Source: Delphinapterus leucas
Taxonomy: Eukaryota > Chordata > Mammalia > Artiodactyla > Monodontidae
Length of the DNA: 64,000 bases
Assembly (NCBI RefSeq): GCF_002288925.2
Contig: NW_022098023.1
Coordinates: forward strand, 30,995,499 to 31,059,498
Reading direction: 5' to 3'
Made by a program: the position numbers and the translations under genes. Below, one piece after another: positions 17,571 through 29,345 of the stretch. The notes under the pieces were generated by a model that was given only the letters and a program-made list of their open reading frames with translations, was not told where the DNA came from and made no database searches. The first letter of the stretch is position 1. The number at the start of each line of letters is the position of its first letter.

Positions 17571-20500
17571 ACCACATCTTCTTTATCCATTCATCTCTTG
17601 ATGAACACTTAGGTTGCTTCCATGTCCTGGCTATTGTAAATGGTGCTGAAATGAATATTGTGGTCCATGTCTCTTTTGGAATTATGGTTTTCTCAGGGTA
17701 TATGCCCAGTAATGGGATTCCTGGGTCGTATGGTAGTTCTATTTTTAGTTTTTTAAGGAACCTCCATACTGTTCTCCATGGTGGCTGTATCAATTTACAT
17801 TCCCACCAACAGTGCAAGAGGGTTCCCTTTTCTCCACACCCTCTCCAGCATTTATTATTTGTAGATTTTTTGATGATGGCCATTCTGACCGGTGTGAAAT
17901 GATACCTTATTGTGGTTTTGATTTGGATTTCTCTAATAATTAGTGATGTTGAGCATCCTTTCATGTGTTTGTTGGCAATCTGTATGTCTTCTTTAGAGTA
18001 ATGTCTATTTAGGTCTTCCACCCACTTTTTGATTGGGTTCTTTGTTTTTCTGATACTGCGGTGCATGAGCAGCTTATATATTTTGGAGATTAATCCTTTG
18101 TCAGTTGCTTCATTTACAAATATTTTCTCCCATTCTGAGGATTGTCTTTTCGTCTTGTTTATGGTTTCTTTGCTATGCAAAAGCTTTTACGTTTCATTAG
18201 GTCCCATTTGTTTATTTTTGTTTTTATTTCCATTTCTCTAGGAGCTGGTCAAAAAGGATCTTGCTGTGATTTATGTCATGGAGTGTTCTGCCTATGTTTT
18301 CCTCTAAGAGTTTTATAGTGTCTGGCCTTACATTTAGGTCTTTAATCCATTTTGACTTTATTTTTGTGTATGGCATTAGGGAGTGTTTTAATTTCATTCT
18401 TTCACATGTAGCTGTCCAGTTTTCCCAGCACCACTTATTGAAGAGGCTGTTTATTCTCCATTGTGTATCGTTGCCTCCTTTGTCATGGATTAGTTGACCA
18501 TATGTGTGTGGGTTTATCTCTGGGCTTTGTATCCTGTTCCATTTATCTATATTTCTGGTTTTGTGCCAGTACCATACTGTTTTGATTACTGTAGCTTTGT
18601 AATATAGTCTGAAGTCTGGCCACCTGATTCTTCCAGCTCCATTTTTCCTTCTCAAGCTTGGTTTGGCTATTCGGGGTCCTTTGTGTTTCTATACAAATTG
18701 TGAAATTCTTTCTTCTTGTTCTGCGAAAAATGCCATTGGTAGCTTGATAGGGATCGCATTGAATCTGTCGATTGCTTTGGGTAGTATAGTCATTTTCACA
18801 ATGTTGATTCTTCCAATCCAAGAATATGGTATATCTCTCCATCTGTTTGTATACATCTTTAATTTCTTTCATCAGTGTCTTACAGTTTTCTGCATACAGG
18901 TCTTTTATCTCCTTAGGTAGGTTTATTCCTAGGTATTTTATTCTTTTTGTTCCAACAGTAAATGTGAGTGTTTCTTTCATTTCTTTTTCATATTTTTCAT
19001 CATTAGTGTATAGGAATGCAAGAAATTTCTGTGCATTAATTTTGTATCCTGCTACTTTACCAAATTCATTGAGTAGCAGTAGTAGTTTTCTGGTAGCATC
19101 CTTAGAATTCTGTATGTATAGTATCATGTCATCTGCAAACTGACAGTTTTACTTCTTTTCTGATTTGGATTCATTTTATTTCTTTTTATTCTCTGACTGC
19201 TGTGGCTAAAACTTCCGAAACTATGTTGAATAATAGTGGTGAAAGTGGGCAACCTTGTCTTGTTCCTGATCTTACAGGAAACGGTTTCAGTTTTTCACCT
19301 TTGAAAATGATGTTGGCTGTGGATTTGTCGTATATGGCCTTTATTAACTTAAGGTAGGTTCCCTCTATGCCTACTTTCTGCAGTTTTTATCATAAATGAG
19401 TGTTGAATTTTTTGAAAAGCTTTTTCTACATCTATTGAGATTATCATATGGTTTGTGTTCTTCAATTTGTTAATATGGTGTATCACATTGATTGATTTGC
19501 ATATATTGAAGAATCCTTGCATCCCTGGGATAAAGCCCACTTAATCATTTTGTGTGATCCTTTTAATGTGCTGTTGGATTCTGTTTGCTAGTATTTTGTT
19601 GAGGATTTTTGCATCTATATTCATCAGTGGTATTGGCCTATAGTTCTCTTTTGCTTGACATCTTTGTCTCATTGTGGTATCAGGGTGATGGTGTCCTTGT
19701 GGAACGAGTTTGGGAGTGTTCCTCCCTCTGCTATATTTTGGAAGAGTTTGAGAAGGATGGGTGTTAGCTCTTCTCTAAATGTTTGATAGAGTTCACCTGT
19801 GAAGCCATCTGGTCCTGGACTTTTGTTTGTCAAAAGATTTTTTTTTTTAATTTATTTTATTTATTTATTTATTTTTGGCTGCATTGGGTCTTTGTTGCTG
19901 TGCATGGGCTTTTCTCTACTTGTGGCGAGCAGGGTCTACTCTTCGTTGCGGTGTGCGGGTTCCTCATTGTGGTGACTTCTCGTTGTGGAGTACGGGTTCT
20001 AGGTGCACGGGCTTCAGTAGTCGTGGCACATGGGCTCAGTAGTTGTGGCTCATGGGTTCTAGAGCGCAGGCTCAGTAGTTGTGGCACACGGGCTTAGTTG
20101 CTCCGCAGCATGTGGGATCTTCCCAGACCAGGGCTTGAACCTGTGTCCCCTGCATAGGCAGGCAGATTCTTAACCACTGAGCCACCAGCAAAGCCCTGTT
20201 GGAATATTTTCAATCACAGTTTCAATTTCAGGGCTTGTGATTGTTCCGTTTGTATTATCTTTTTCTTCCTCATTCAGTCTCGGAAGGTTGTGCTTTTGTA
20301 AGAATTTGTCCATTTCTTCCAGGTTGTCCATTTTACTGCTATATAGTTGCTTGTAGTATTCTCTCATGATCCTTTGTATTCTGTAGTGTCAGTTGTTACT
20401 TCTTTTTCATTGCTAATTCTGTTGATTTGAGTCTTCTCCCTTTTTTTCTTGATGAGCCTGGCTAATGGTTTATCAATTTTGTTCATCTTCTCAAGGAACC

Positions 20501-21559
20501 AGCTTTACTTTTATTGATCTTTGCTATTGTTTCCTTCATTTATTTCTGATCTTATCTTTATGATTTCTTTCTTTCTGCTAACTCTGGGTTGTTTTCTTTC
20601 TTCTTTCTCTAATTACTTTAGGTGTAAGATTAGGTTGTTTATTTGAGATTTCTTGTTTCTTGAGATAGGATTTTATTGCTATAAACTTCCCTCTTAGAAC
20701 TGCTTTTGCTGCATCCCATAGGTTTAGGGTCATCGTGTTTTCATTGTCATTTGTTTCTAGATATTTTTTGATTTCTTCAGTGATCTCCTGATTATTTCAT
20801 AGTGTGTTGTTTGGACTCCATGTGTTTGTATTTTTTACAGTTTTTTTTCCTGTAATTGATATCTAGTCTCATAGTGGTCAGAAAAGAGACTTGATATGAT
20901 TTCATTTTTCTTAAATCTACCAAAGCTTGATTTGTGACCCAAGATATGATCTATCCCAGAGAATGCTCCATGAGCACTTGAGAAGAAAGTGTATTCTGTT
21001 TTTTTGGAGGGAATGTCCTGTAAATATCAATTAAGCCCATCTGGTCTAATGTGTCATTTAAAGCTTGTGTTTCCTTATTTATTTTCATTTTGGATGATCT
21101 GTCCATTGGTGAAAGTGGGGTGTTAAAGTCCCCTACTATTATTGTGTTACTGTCGATTTCCCCTTTTATGGCTCTTAGCATTTGCCTTATGTATCTAGGT
21201 GCTCCTATGTTGGGTGCATAAATATTTATAATTGTTATACTTTTTTCTTGGATTGATCCCTTGATCATTATGTAGTGTCCTTCTTTGTCTCTTATAATAG
21301 TCTTTATTTTAAAGTCTATTTTGTCTGATATGAAAATTGCTACTCCAGCTTTCTTTTTATTTCCATTTGCATGGAATATCTTTTTCCAGCCCCTCACTTT
21401 CATTCTGTATGTGTCCCTAGGTCTGAAGTGGGTCTCTTGTAGACAGCATATATATGGGTCTTTTTTTTATGTCTATTCGGCCAGTCTATGTCTTTTGGCT
21501 GGAACATTTAATCCATTTACCTTTAAGGTAATTATTGATATGTATGTTCCTATTACCAT
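17571..21559 (-). pseudogene. LINE-1 'b' ORF2 pseudogene
   Basis: The start codon is at 21557-21559 and is followed by 'TYISIIT'. The endonuclease part (20951-21403) holds 'KKAGVAIFISDKIDFKIK', 'IINIYAPNIGAP' and the catalytic 'VGDFNTPLSPMDRSS'. The RT piece '[11 protein letters not shown]' is at 19349-19540, and the frame is broken just before the ADD active site near 19140. The C-terminal cysteine-rich motif is perfect, '[18 protein letters not shown]' (C-x3-C-x7-H-x4-C), in the 204-codon piece 17566-18180. A nonsense codon lies early in the endonuclease (about 21480), and the SINE interrupts the linker. Not functional. Confidence 0.9.
19843..20196 (-). mobile_element. CHR SINE, long form (CHR-1-like), inside LINE-1 b
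   Basis: Antisense copy of about 350 bp: T/A-rich tail on the left ('tttattttatttatttattt'), then the body with repeated 'agtagttgtggc' units, and the tRNA-like head ending 'gccaccagcaaagccc'. The flanks 'tgtcaaaagatttt' (19829-19842) and 'tgttggaatatttt' (20197-20210) match at 10 of 14 and correspond to one stretch of LINE-1, so they are the decayed target duplication. The SINE is younger than the LINE-1 it landed in. Confidence 0.93.
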
Positions 21560-21617
21560 TTTCTTAATTGTTTTGGGTTTGTATTTGTAGGTGTTTTCCT
21601 TCTCTTGTGTTTCCTGC

Positions 21618-22499
21618 CTAGAGAAGTTCCTTTAGCATTTTTTGTAGAGATTGTCTGGTGGTGCTGAATTCTCTTAACATTTTCTAGTCTGTAAATTTTT
21701 AATTTCTCTATTGAATCTGAATGACATCCTTGCTGGGTAATCTTCGTTGTAGGTTCTCCCCTTTTATCATTTTAAATATTTCCTGCCACTCTCTTCTGGC
21801 TTGCAGAGTTTCTGCTGAAAGATCAGCTGTTAACCTTTTGGGGATTCAGTTGTATGGTATTTGTTGCTTTTCCCTTGCTGCTTTTAGTTTTTTTCTTTGT
21901 GTTTAATTTTTGCTAGTTTGATTAATATGTGTCTTGGTGTGTTTCTCCTTGGGTTTATCCTGTATGGGACTCTCTGCACTTCCTGGACTTGGGTGACTAT
22001 TTCCTTTCCTATGTTAGGGAAGTTTTCAACTATAATCTCTTCACATATATTCTCAGACCATTTGTTTTCTCATCTTCTTCTGGGACCCCTATAATTTCAG
22101 TGTTGGTGCGTTTAATGTTGTCCCATTCGTCTCTGAGTCTTTCTTCAATTCTTATCATTCTTTTTTTTAATTCTGCTCTGCGGCAGTTGTTTCCACCAGT
22201 CTGTTTTCCAGGTCACTTTACCGTTCTTCTGCCTCAGTTATTCTGCTATTGATTCCTTCTAGAGTATTTTTAATTCCATTTATTGTGTTGTTCATCAGTT
22301 TGTTTGCTCTTTAATTCTTCTAAGTCCCTGTTAAATGTTTCTTGTATTTTCTCTATTCTATTTCCAAGATTTTGGAGCACCTTTACTGTCATTACTCTGA
22401 ATTCTTTTTCAGGTAGAGTGCCTATTTCTCTTCATTTGTTTGGTCTGGTGGGTTTTTGCCTTGTTCCTTCATCTGCTGCATATTTCTTTGTCTTCTCAT
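21618..22499 (-). pseudogene. LINE-1 'b' ORF1 pseudogene
   Basis: Translating the minus strand from 22499 gives 'MRRQRNMQQMKEQGK', the expected cetartiodactyl ORF1 start, followed by coiled-coil sequence ('NRIEKIQETFN'). Near 21780-21850 is the C-terminal RNA-binding block ('ETLQARREWQEIFK'), and it ends near 21618. The span of about 880 bp is close to that of an intact ORF1, but no long frame stays open, so indels have broken it. ORF1p is a trimeric RNA-binding chaperone needed for retrotransposition. Confidence 0.82.
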
Positions 22500-24461
22500 T
22501 TTGTTTAACTTACTGTGTTTGGGTGTTCCTTTTCGCAGGCTGCAAGTTCATAGTTTCCATTCTTTCGGTGTCTGCCCCCAGTGGGTGAGGTTCGTTCAGT
22601 GGCTTGTGTAGTCTTCCTGATAGAGGGGACTACTGGCTGTGTTCTGGTGAATGGGGTTGGATCTTGTCATTCTTGTGGGCAGGGCCTCGTCCTGTGGTGT
22701 GTTTTGGGGTGTCTGTGAACTTAGTATGATTTTAGGCAGGCTCTCTGATAATTCGTTGGGTCGTGTTCCTGTCTTGCTAGTTGTTTGGCATGGGACATCC
22801 AGCAGTGAAGCTTGCTGGCCGTTGGGCAGAGCTGGGCCTTAGTGTTGAGGTGGAGAACTCTGGGAGAGCTCTCGCAAATTGATATTACATGGGGCTGGGA
22901 GGTCTCTGGTGGTCCAGTGTCCTGGACTTGGCTCTCCCACCTCAGATGCTCAGGCCTGACACCCAGCTGGAGCACCAAGACCCTGTCAGCCACACAGCTC
23001 AGAAGAAAAGAAAGGAACAAAAGGAAGAAAAGAAAAAATAAAGAAAATTTTTTAAAGATAAATAATAAAATTTTTTAAATTACAAATTAAATAAATAAAA
23101 AGAAGAGAGCAAACAAACCAGTAAGCAAATCCACCAATGATAACAAGCACTAAAATCTAAAGTAAAATAAACATAAAACTCAGAAATAAATCAGTCGCAG
23201 ACAGCAAACCCCAAGTCCACGGTTGCTCCCCAAGTCCACCACCACAATTTTGGGAACATTCGTTTTTTATTCAGGTATTCAACAGATGCAGCATTCATCA
23301 AGTTGATTGTGGGGATTTAATCCGCTGCTCCAGAGGCTGCATGGAGAGATTTCCCTCTCTCTTCTTTGTTCACACAGCTCCTGTGTTCAGCTTTGGTTTT
23401 GGCCCTGCCTCTGAGTGTAGGTCAGCGTCAGGCGTCTGTTCCCTGCCCGGAGGGGGGGGGGGGTTAAAGCAGTGGTTGATTAGGGCTCTCTTGCTCTCTC
23501 AGGCTGGGGAGTGTGAGGGGTGTGGTCATAATTGGAATGTGTGGCCAGCTGGAGGTGGTAGAGGCTGGTGTGACATTGCAACAGCCTGAGGTGCACCGTG
23601 TGTTCTCCCTGGGAAGTTGTCCCTGGATCACAGGACCCTGGCAGTAGTGGGCTGCATAGGCTCCCAGGGATGTGTGTGTGGGTAGTGACCTGTGCTTTCA
23701 CACAGGATTTTTGGTGGCAGCGGCAGCACCGTTAACATTTCATGCCTGTCTCTGGGGTCTGAGCTTATTGCTGCAGCTTGCGCCCGTCTCTGGAGCTTGC
23801 TTAGGCGGTGCTCTGCCTTCTGTGTGCACACGGGAAAGGAATCCCCACTCTTCGCACACCCCGAAGCAATGGTCTCTTGCGTCTTCAGCAGGTCCAGACT
23901 TTTTCCCGGACTCCCTTCCGGCTAGCTGTGGCGCATTAGCCCCCTTCAGGCTGTGTTCACGCAGCCAACCCCAGTCCTCTCCCTGGGATCCGACCACAGC
24001 CTGAGCCTCAGCTCCCAGCCCCGACCTGTCCCAGTGGGTGAGCAGACAAGCCTCTCAGGCTGGTGAGTGCTGGTCGGCACTGATCCTCTGTGTGGGAATC
24101 TCTCCGCTTTGCCCTCCGCACCACTGTTGCTGCGCTCTCCTCCATGGCTCTGAAACCTATCCCTACCCTGGCCCGTGTCCGCCTGTGAAGGGGCTTCCTA
24201 GTGTGTGGAAACCTTTCATCCTTCACAGCTCCCTCCCACTAGTGCTGGTCCCGTCCCTATCCTTTTGTCTCTGTTTATTCTTTCTTTGTTTGCCCTACCC
24301 AGGTACGTGGGGAGTTTCTTGCCTTTTGGGAGGTCTGAGGTCTTCTGCCAGCGTTCAGTAGGTGTTCTGTAGGAGTTGTTCCACATGTAGATGTATTGCT
24401 GATGTATTTGTGGGGATGAAGGTGATCTCCACATCTTATTCCTCAGCCATCTTGAAGGTGC
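22500..24461 (-). promoter_or_regulatory. LINE-1 'b' 5'UTR (internal promoter region)
   Basis: A 1.96-kb GC-richer segment between ORF1 and the LINE-1 5' end. It begins on the minus strand with 'caccttcaagatggctgagg', the typical start, and includes an A-rich block at 22990-23110 and a G run at 23450-23463. In intact LINE-1s this region carries the RNA polymerase II promoter. Open frames on both strands here are incidental. Confidence 0.8.
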
Positions 24462-24790
24462 ACTGTTTTTCATTTTTTGAAGTTATTTTTTGAAATTCTG
24501 TCTATTCCTTTTTCAAAGTAATCTGTTCATTGTTTATGACATTTATTGCACTTTCTCCTCCTTACTTATGTTTGCTGTGTCTTCCAAATTATTAATATGG
24601 TGGATTCTTATTTCACACAGTTGTCTTTTCCAAGGAGAGCCCATAGGAAAATCTTTATCCATAGCATTCCCACAGAGTTCTGTTTTGTTTTGTACTATGT
24701 TAGGGGTTTTATTCATCATGATTTTTTTGTTTGTTACTTTCCTAAATCTGGGGTCTTACGCCAGATGCCTTATGAGTAATGTAAGACTGA
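24462..24790 (-). mobile_element. Ancient LINE-1 (L1M/HAL1-like), antisense, upstream part
   Basis: The diverged antisense LINE-1 of 11440-13720 appears to resume here ('gaaattctgtctattccttt', 'tcaaagtaatctgttcattg'), in a segment corresponding to the 5' side of ORF1. The right boundary is uncertain. The right copy of the probable target duplication is 24462-24481. Confidence 0.5.
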
Positions 24791-25147
24791 CTCTGACACT
24801 TGTGTTGAGCAGCCTTGTTGTTTCAACATCTCACATACCCCAGGTGCCTTCCTTGGTTCAGCAGGGATGATCTCTCTAATCCCCTTTCATGGAGAAGGCA
24901 GCTGTTCCAAAGTCCTGGCCTTATGAAAAGGCATCACTTCCATTTCCTTCCCTTGCACGTGTCCATTGCCATGCCTTTAACCCTGCATGGTAGACAAAAT
25001 CTCAGGCTGTGTCATTTGCGTCTTTAACTGAGCCTGATATCTCCAAAGCTGCCCCAGTGTAGGTTCATATGCTTACCTCTCAGACTTTGAGTTTCCTCTT
25101 TGCTTTTGGCATCTGAAGATTTCCATTGTTCCTTTCAAGATGACATA

Positions 25148-25208
25148 GGTTGGTAGGTAGGTAGATAGATAGATAGGTAGATAGATAGATAGGTAGGTAG
25201 ATAGATAA
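25148..25208. repeat. Tetranucleotide microsatellite, (GATA)/(GGTA)n
   Basis: About 15 units of four bases, alternating between 'gata' and 'ggta' blocks. It is likely to be polymorphic. Confidence 0.95.
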
Positions 25209-25209
25209 T

Positions 25210-27560
25210 GAACATAACATAATGCAGCATATCTGTGTGTTAGAGATATGAACAGTCTCCTTTATCCCATCCTGCCATAGTGCTGCCATAGTGCTGGGAC
25301 CAGATGTATGGAGTGCTTCTGTCCTCAACTGTCTCTCCTGGCTCTTTTCACCTCTAACCTCTGTCAAGTAAACCTAGGCATTTTGATCACTATACACTGT
25401 ATAGGCAATATGGTGACAGCCCTGGCTAACAATAAGAGCTAGAAAAAACATGCTTACCTCTTTTTTCCACAAATTTAGAAGAGACTGTTTCGCTATGGAG
25501 ATCAACACAACTTCACTGTTCTTACTGAATCCTTTGGCACATCCTTGCCCTCTCTACTACAGTTAGCAACATACCAACACTTTGCAGTGTCAAGTAGCTT
25601 TCTTTGGTTCTGTCCTAAAGCAACCCGAAGCAGGAAGTCCTAGAGTGCTCCTAAAATGGCCTGTAAAATTGTCAGCTATGTTCTGAATACTCTTAGGACC
25701 AAGGTTGTTTGGCTGAATTTCAAACTGAATTTCAGATTTTAAAACATGTTTCATAAGAAAATAAACAGTTCAGTTTTATTTCAAATCTTTATTTATTTTT
25801 ATCAAGTACACTCCGTTCATCCTAAGCTTGCTCTGTCTTCACTAATTTGTGTTAGAAACCTAACACAGTATAAACTGGCTTTGCTTCAGATGTCTTTGTT
25901 TGTCAGTGGGAAAACAGTCATCAGGATATCCAAAGGGCATCACAGTTTTCCGAAACACCAAAAGGGATCTTGGTGGTGATTTTTAAATTTTCCATAGATT
26001 TTTCCTTAGTGGTTGTAAATATCCTTGCAGAGCCATGTGAATTGTATCACAGTAGTTCAGGGGAAATGTTTGCTTATTTCTCAGCTGAGATATTTCTGTA
26101 AACAATTGGTCCCCATGAGAAAGCCAGACTCCCAGTGTGATTGAATAACAGTTTGCTGTATTTGCCAAATCGGAGAGTTTGGCAATATTATATTCCTCTC
26201 TCTTACAGGAATTATTTCTTCCTTCTAACAAAATGAAATTATTTCAGAGTTATATGTAAAATCAACAGCAGGCTTCTCACTTTGGACCTCACAGTTTTAG
26301 AGACCTTTGGGTCCTGTGTGTTTATGATGTTTCTCGGTCCTGTATTTAACACCTCCTGAGTCAAAGGACCATGGCTAAAGTTCACCTGACATAAAAGAAT
26401 CAGATGAAAACAGGAGGATGCGAAGGTTCTACTTTGAACATTTTTGCCTATGCATAACGGTGTCGATTTTCTTTTTTTCATTAAACAGTACTAGTTTTGT
26501 ATTTCCTCTCAACGGATGTTTAAGCATATTCAATTTGAAAGCATATAAGATGGTATTTACTAAGTAGTATTTTTAAGAGCAAGACACTAGTTTAGTCGCT
26601 TTCACAAGCAATGTGTTGTTTAATCTGGGCATACACCTTTTGCATGCGTGTGAAGGAAACATCAATCCACGCCGTTACTTTTTATGGCCAATTCCATTAT
26701 CTCCTCTCCTATAATCTGTCTGCATTTCTTTTTTGCCTCCCTTCCCTTAATGCTAAAGTCCTCATTCTTACCGTGGTTGGAACACACACATCAAGCGGCT
26801 TTGACACTCAGGTGCAATTACCAATGATGCATTTGCCTCGATGCAAATGTCAGAATGTAGCGGCAGAGAGGCAGAAAGGTTACCTCCCCACGCTGCAGGG
26901 ATAATCACTCTGCGAAGTGCCAGAGCTCTATTCAATCCACGTCCCTTTCGGTTCCAATTCCAGAGAGGTTTCTCACATCAGTCACTGATCCCTAAATCTG
27001 CGTCTCCTGGGACAGTCACATTAATTGGCAAGCCCAGGTTTTGTTTTCTCTGAATGCTCAGGAAAGAAAGTTCCCCTATGGAAATATTAGGTGGGTTTGA
27101 CTTCGTGGGACCCATTCTTGAAGGGCGTTTACCTCCTGTCTGATAAAGAGCTTCAGTCTTTAGAGCCCGTGGGTCACATCTGTTGATATCTCAGGGGTTG
27201 AAAGTCAGCATTCATTATGAATGTCTGGAATCCCTGTATCTTTCAGTCTCTGAAGATCTCCTCTCTTTTTTCCTGTCTTTAATTATCCCATTAAGGAGAA
27301 GAACAGGTGAGGCCAGAGGCGCTTCTGGGGGCTCGGGGAGAGAGAGCATGAGACTGGAAAATAGAGAAAGAGGGAGAGGATGAAGAAGAACGGCGTTTCA
27401 GCTCTGGTTGTGGTTGCTATTGTGCTCCTCTCTCCAGTTTGAAGAGGAGGTAGGGACACACCCCTGCTGGGTTTCTCTCCAACGCAGCTGAGACCTTTAT
27501 GAAATCACTGCACAGGCAGGACGGCACTATTTTTATCTCCAAATTGATTCAGCTGCAGTG
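25210..27560. other. Repeat-poor unique DNA upstream of the CpG island
   Basis: No repeat family is recognised over more than 2 kb, which is unusual for this window. A possible plus-strand splice donor, CAG/GTGAGG, is at about 27304-27312. GC content rises from about 26.8 kb towards the island. Promoter-proximal or conserved non-coding sequence is possible, but no exon can be assigned. Confidence 0.45.
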
Positions 27561-27579
27561 GCTGCTGTGCCCCTGACTT

Positions 27580-28130
27580 CGTTGCTGCCCGACCCTCCCC
27601 CTCGCAGCGCCCACTCCCTGCTTCCGGCCGATTTGGGGACCTGTCTTCATTCAGCGTCCCCTCCGCGCCGCTCCTTTCCTTCCCAGCAGCCCGCGGCCGA
27701 TCGGCCGGGCTGGGCGCCGGCAGGGCTCTGCCGGATGCTGATAGCGACGGGAGCAGATCGTGCCGCAGGCTCTGACAGCCCTCGGAGGCGCGAGCCAGGC
27801 AGCAGAGAGCCACTGGGGCCGCGCCAGCCTCTAATTGTTCACCCTCCAGTTTCCCCTGCCCTCGGGAACCGAGTTCCACAAAGAAATTTCATCAGTTGAA
27901 ATGCTGCGCGCCTGAACATATTTGCCCAATGCGCCCCATCCGAGGAAGGTCTGGGTTTGCAGACGTTGCTGCTGGGAGGAAAGGACATTTACACGCCGGC
28001 CTTTTCAGCTTCTCCTCCTCCCCAGGTTGATGGGCTTCAAACTGAAGCTTTTGGAGAAGGAGACTTGCCTGCGGGACTGGGGGAGATTTCCTTGTTTGCG
28101 GACGCAAAGGCACAGGGCCGGATGTGCAGT
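27580..28130. promoter_or_regulatory. CpG island, candidate promoter/first exon
   Basis: A hand count gives about 40 CpG dinucleotides in 550 bp, densest at 27600-27830 ('cagcccgcggccgatcggcc', 'gggctgggcgccgg'), whereas the flanks have almost none. The sequence is not a repeat. There is no TATA box, as is usual for CpG-island promoters. Downstream on the plus strand, 28221/28222 reads A/GTGAGT, a near-consensus splice donor, and a second GTGAGT is at 28462. Transcription could run either way; the donor favours plus. Open frames on both strands (27558-27899, 27505-27879, 27957-28229) are expected in GC-rich DNA and show no family I recognise. The gene is unknown to me. Confidence 0.72.
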
Positions 28131-28479
28131 TTGAGGCTGTCTCTCCCCTCCCTCTCCCTGAAATGCTGGGAGCTCTTCCAACACCAGGGAGTTCCATTCA
28201 CATCTCCATTCCCTGTGCCTAGTGAGTAGGGAGGTGGTCCTCAGAAACATATGTTACAGTGGGAGCACTGACTGGGGGGCTTAAGTACAAAAACTATGAT
28301 TAGAAAAACAAAAGAATGTGTTCGTAGGTCAAGGATCAGGTTATCTCCGCCACTGCCACTCCTTGGTTAATTATCTAGACTCTCAGACTTGACATGGATC
28401 CCGTGCTGAGCTTGGGGCCTCACAGACAATGAAGAATCAGTGAAGGTGGGTGGGAGGGCTGGTGAGTTAAGCGAGTGAC

Positions 28480-29220
28480 TGACTCTCATTCAGGGCGAGC
28501 AGTGATAGTCTCAGCAAATGTTGGACATGGTGGTCAGGGTTCTAGGGGCAACACTGTGGATCCCACTAGAAGGAGCCTGTCACCTAGTAGGGAAGATGGA
28601 ATATGAGAAAACGCAAGCCTCGACAGAGTTAGATAGAAGGTGAAAAGAAAGATGACAGGTAAGGGTACAAACGCAGGCTTTAAGGATAAATTAACCTATG
28701 TACTAGACAATGATAAATGGGTATTATTTGGACATGAAACAGAAGAACAGTATTTAGGTCTGTGCTATCCAACAGGGCAGCTGCTAGCTGCATGTGGCTA
28801 CTTAAATTTAAATCAATTAAAATGAAATCAAATATTTGGTTCCTTAGTCACACTAGCCAATATTCAAGTACCCAATAGCAGCCTATGGCTGGTGGCTACC
28901 ATACTGGATAATGCATATCATTGCGGAAAGTTCTCTCGTAGAACGCTGCTCCAGAGTAAGAAAACAGCATGAACAAAGGCACAGAGACAGAAAAACCCAG
29001 TAAAATTAAGTAAAATGAACACTCAGTATCTTGGAGTGATTGGAGTAGTGGATGCATAAAAAGAAGCAATCAGAAATCCAGGGACCAAAGGATACAGGCT
29101 AAATAGGAGGCTCAGACATTTAAACATATTTTGCTGGTAATAGGTCATCCTTGAAGGTCCACAAGCAGGGAGGTGACAGGATCAGAACTATGTTTCTAGA
29201 AGATACATGTAAGGGATGTG
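28480..29220 (+). repeat. Ancient LINE-derived repeat, interrupted by a hAT element
   Basis: Blocks 'gcctgtcacctagtagggaa' (28577), 'catgaacaaaggcacagaga' (28970), 'aataggtcatccttgaaggt' and 'agggaggtgacaggatcaga' (29168) follow the order of the same old repeat found at 4266-4880. The hAT-type element at about 28755-28955 splits it. Confidence 0.5.
28755..28955 (+). mobile_element. hAT-Charlie element (MER58/MER3-type)
   Basis: 'gtctgtgctatccaacaggg' at the left and 'ggctggtggctaccatactg' at the right are the end blocks of this short non-autonomous hAT family, with 'gctgcatgtggctacttaaa' between them. Ends and target duplication are decayed. Confidence 0.65.
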
Positions 29221-29239
29221 CACAAGATAGTTTTGAGTT

Positions 29240-29345
29240 TTGAGTATTGTGTTTTCTGATTTCTCTATTTACACATCTACTATCTTGTTTAATTCTCAAA
29301 ACAAGCCTGTGGGTCGGCAGAGCAAGTGGTATAGAAAACAAGTTT
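29240..29345 (+). repeat. MIR fragment
   Basis: 'ctatcttgtttaattctcaa' followed by 'aacaagcctgtgggt' matches the MIR core. Short and diverged. Confidence 0.5.

Larger units (their letters stand above)
17571..24461 (-). mobile_element. LINE-1 'b': near full-length, antisense, lacking its 3' end
   Basis: On the minus strand it has a complete 5'UTR beginning 'caccttcaagatggctgagg' at about 24461, ORF1 (22499-21618), ORF2 from 21559, and stops at 17571 inside the ORF2 C-terminus. About 355 bp of 3' sequence present in element a (13721-14075) is missing. A CHR SINE sits in ORF2 (19843-20196). 5'-complete and 3'-incomplete is the reverse of normal LINE-1 truncation, so the end at 17571 arose by a rearrangement rather than by ordinary target-primed insertion. 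Confidence 0.92.

Noticed and set aside
22283..24473. Many open frames of 60-110 codons on both strands
   Set aside because: They lie in the LINE-1 5'UTR and the broken ORF1, whose higher GC gives longer chance frames.
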